Source: Bacillota bacterium (GTDB lineage Bacteria; Bacillota; UBA4882; UBA10575). Taken from it: a stretch of 42,529 nt of DNA. How positions within the stretch are numbered: position 1 is the stretch's first letter; each line of letters starts with the position of its first letter. The notes under the pieces are model-generated. The model was given only the letters and a program-made list of their open reading frames with translations. It was not told the DNA's origin and ran no database searches. This document shows positions 42,192-42,529 of this stretch, piece after piece. A program made the translations under genes and the position numbers. The DNA lies in assembly GCA_012727535.1 (NCBI GenBank), contig JAAYGU010000056.1, forward strand, positions 1 to 42,529, in the 5' to 3' direction.

Positions 42192-42529
42192 CTAGCCGGT
42201 GCCAGCGGGCCCAGAACGGTTTACGCACGGGCGCATCCCCTAACTCCCGCCACTGGAGCGGCGCCCAAGGCGCTAAATAGGAGACCCCAAAGGATTTAAG
42301 ATCGGCGGCATGAATAAGAATGACCATCCCGGCGATTGTTAGTCCATATAGTCCGAAAACGGCGGCGCCGATCGTAACTAAAAACTTTAAGATGCGCCAA
42401 GCAATCCCGACCGAATAGTTTGGTCCGGTAAACGAGGCGATTGCCATGGCCAAATTAGTCGGGAGTAACTCCGGATGATAAACCGCAAGGGCGATATAAA
42501 GACCAGGAAGGGCCACCGCTAGATTATTA
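42127..42529 (-). pseudogene. gerA: GerA-type germination receptor remnant with internal deletion (runs off the window)
   Basis: The frame is open at the window edge. It carries the late GerA membrane domain: LPGLYIALAVYHPELLPT, then at once IASFTGPNYSVGIAWRILKF, LTIAGMVILIHAADLKSFGVSYLAPWAPLQW and VRKPFWARW. In intact GerA about 80 residues lie between the LPT helix and the ASFT segment. They are missing here without loss of frame. GerA homology stops near 42196 and the frame ends at 42127 in unrelated codons derived from gerB. Whether the part outside the window is intact cannot be seen. Confidence 0.8.

Overview
The window comes from a Firmicutes-type chromosome (my estimate is mid-40s % GC) of a spore-forming, probably two-membraned (diderm) lineage. 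Spore formation is inferred from a GerA/GerB/GerC germinant-receptor locus and an RsfA-like regulator. Low-GC Gram-positive character is shown by consensus sigma-A promoters, strong AGGAGG-type ribosome sites, an S-box (SAM-I) riboswitch, a T-box leader, RemA, YugP and YicC. Two proteins that look built for an outer membrane (a patatin with a C-terminal barrel region, and a HEYTH metallopeptidase with a propeller and barrel) suggest a Limnochordia/Hydrogenispora-like diderm Firmicute. That placement is inference.

Layout. 1-8.2 kb: glycolysis (PPi-dependent phosphofructokinase divergent from class II aldolase, then pyruvate kinase), with a secreted glutamine cyclotransferase, the patatin, a FmdB zinc ribbon and PduL. 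8.8-11 kb: tRNA-Trp and tRNA-Pro, each with a perfect consensus promoter and its own terminator, a small membrane protein and an RsfA-like protein. 11.3-15.2 kb: a four-gene operon under a SAM-I riboswitch: DUF39/HcyBio sulfurtransferase, NIL-ferredoxin, UPF0280 and a homocysteine S-methyltransferase with an unfamiliar C-terminal region. I read it as sulfide plus aspartate semialdehyde to homocysteine to methionine, shut off by SAM. 15.2-17.1 kb: thrB and ilvE. 17.4-26.1 kb: the conserved block yicC - mihF - remA - gmk - rpoZ - priA - def - fmt - yugP - rsmB, in which mihF carries an in-frame TAG at codon 17. 26.4-28.9 kb: an envelope-stress module of htrA, an ECF sigma factor and its zinc-finger anti-sigma factor. 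28.9-38.2 kb: a flavin reductase, a UDP-sugar pyrophosphorylase, serC, rtcB with a long structured leader, tRNA-Ala, an HD protein and the secreted metallopeptidase. 38.4-40.8 kb: TrpB2 under a Trp-type T-box, and a nitroreductase. 40.9-42.5 kb: a germinant-receptor operon in which all three genes have lost internal segments.

The most unusual points are: (1) the roughly 400-base leader of rtcB, which starts just after a promoter, holds a 12-bp stem plus two crossing 7-bp helices, and has a shortened relative at 40.8 kb; (2) the amber codon in an otherwise intact mihF; (3) the gerA-gerB-gerC locus eroded by deletions; (4) the riboswitch-controlled homocysteine operon with the extended methyltransferase. 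No CRISPR array, transposase, prophage or rRNA was seen.
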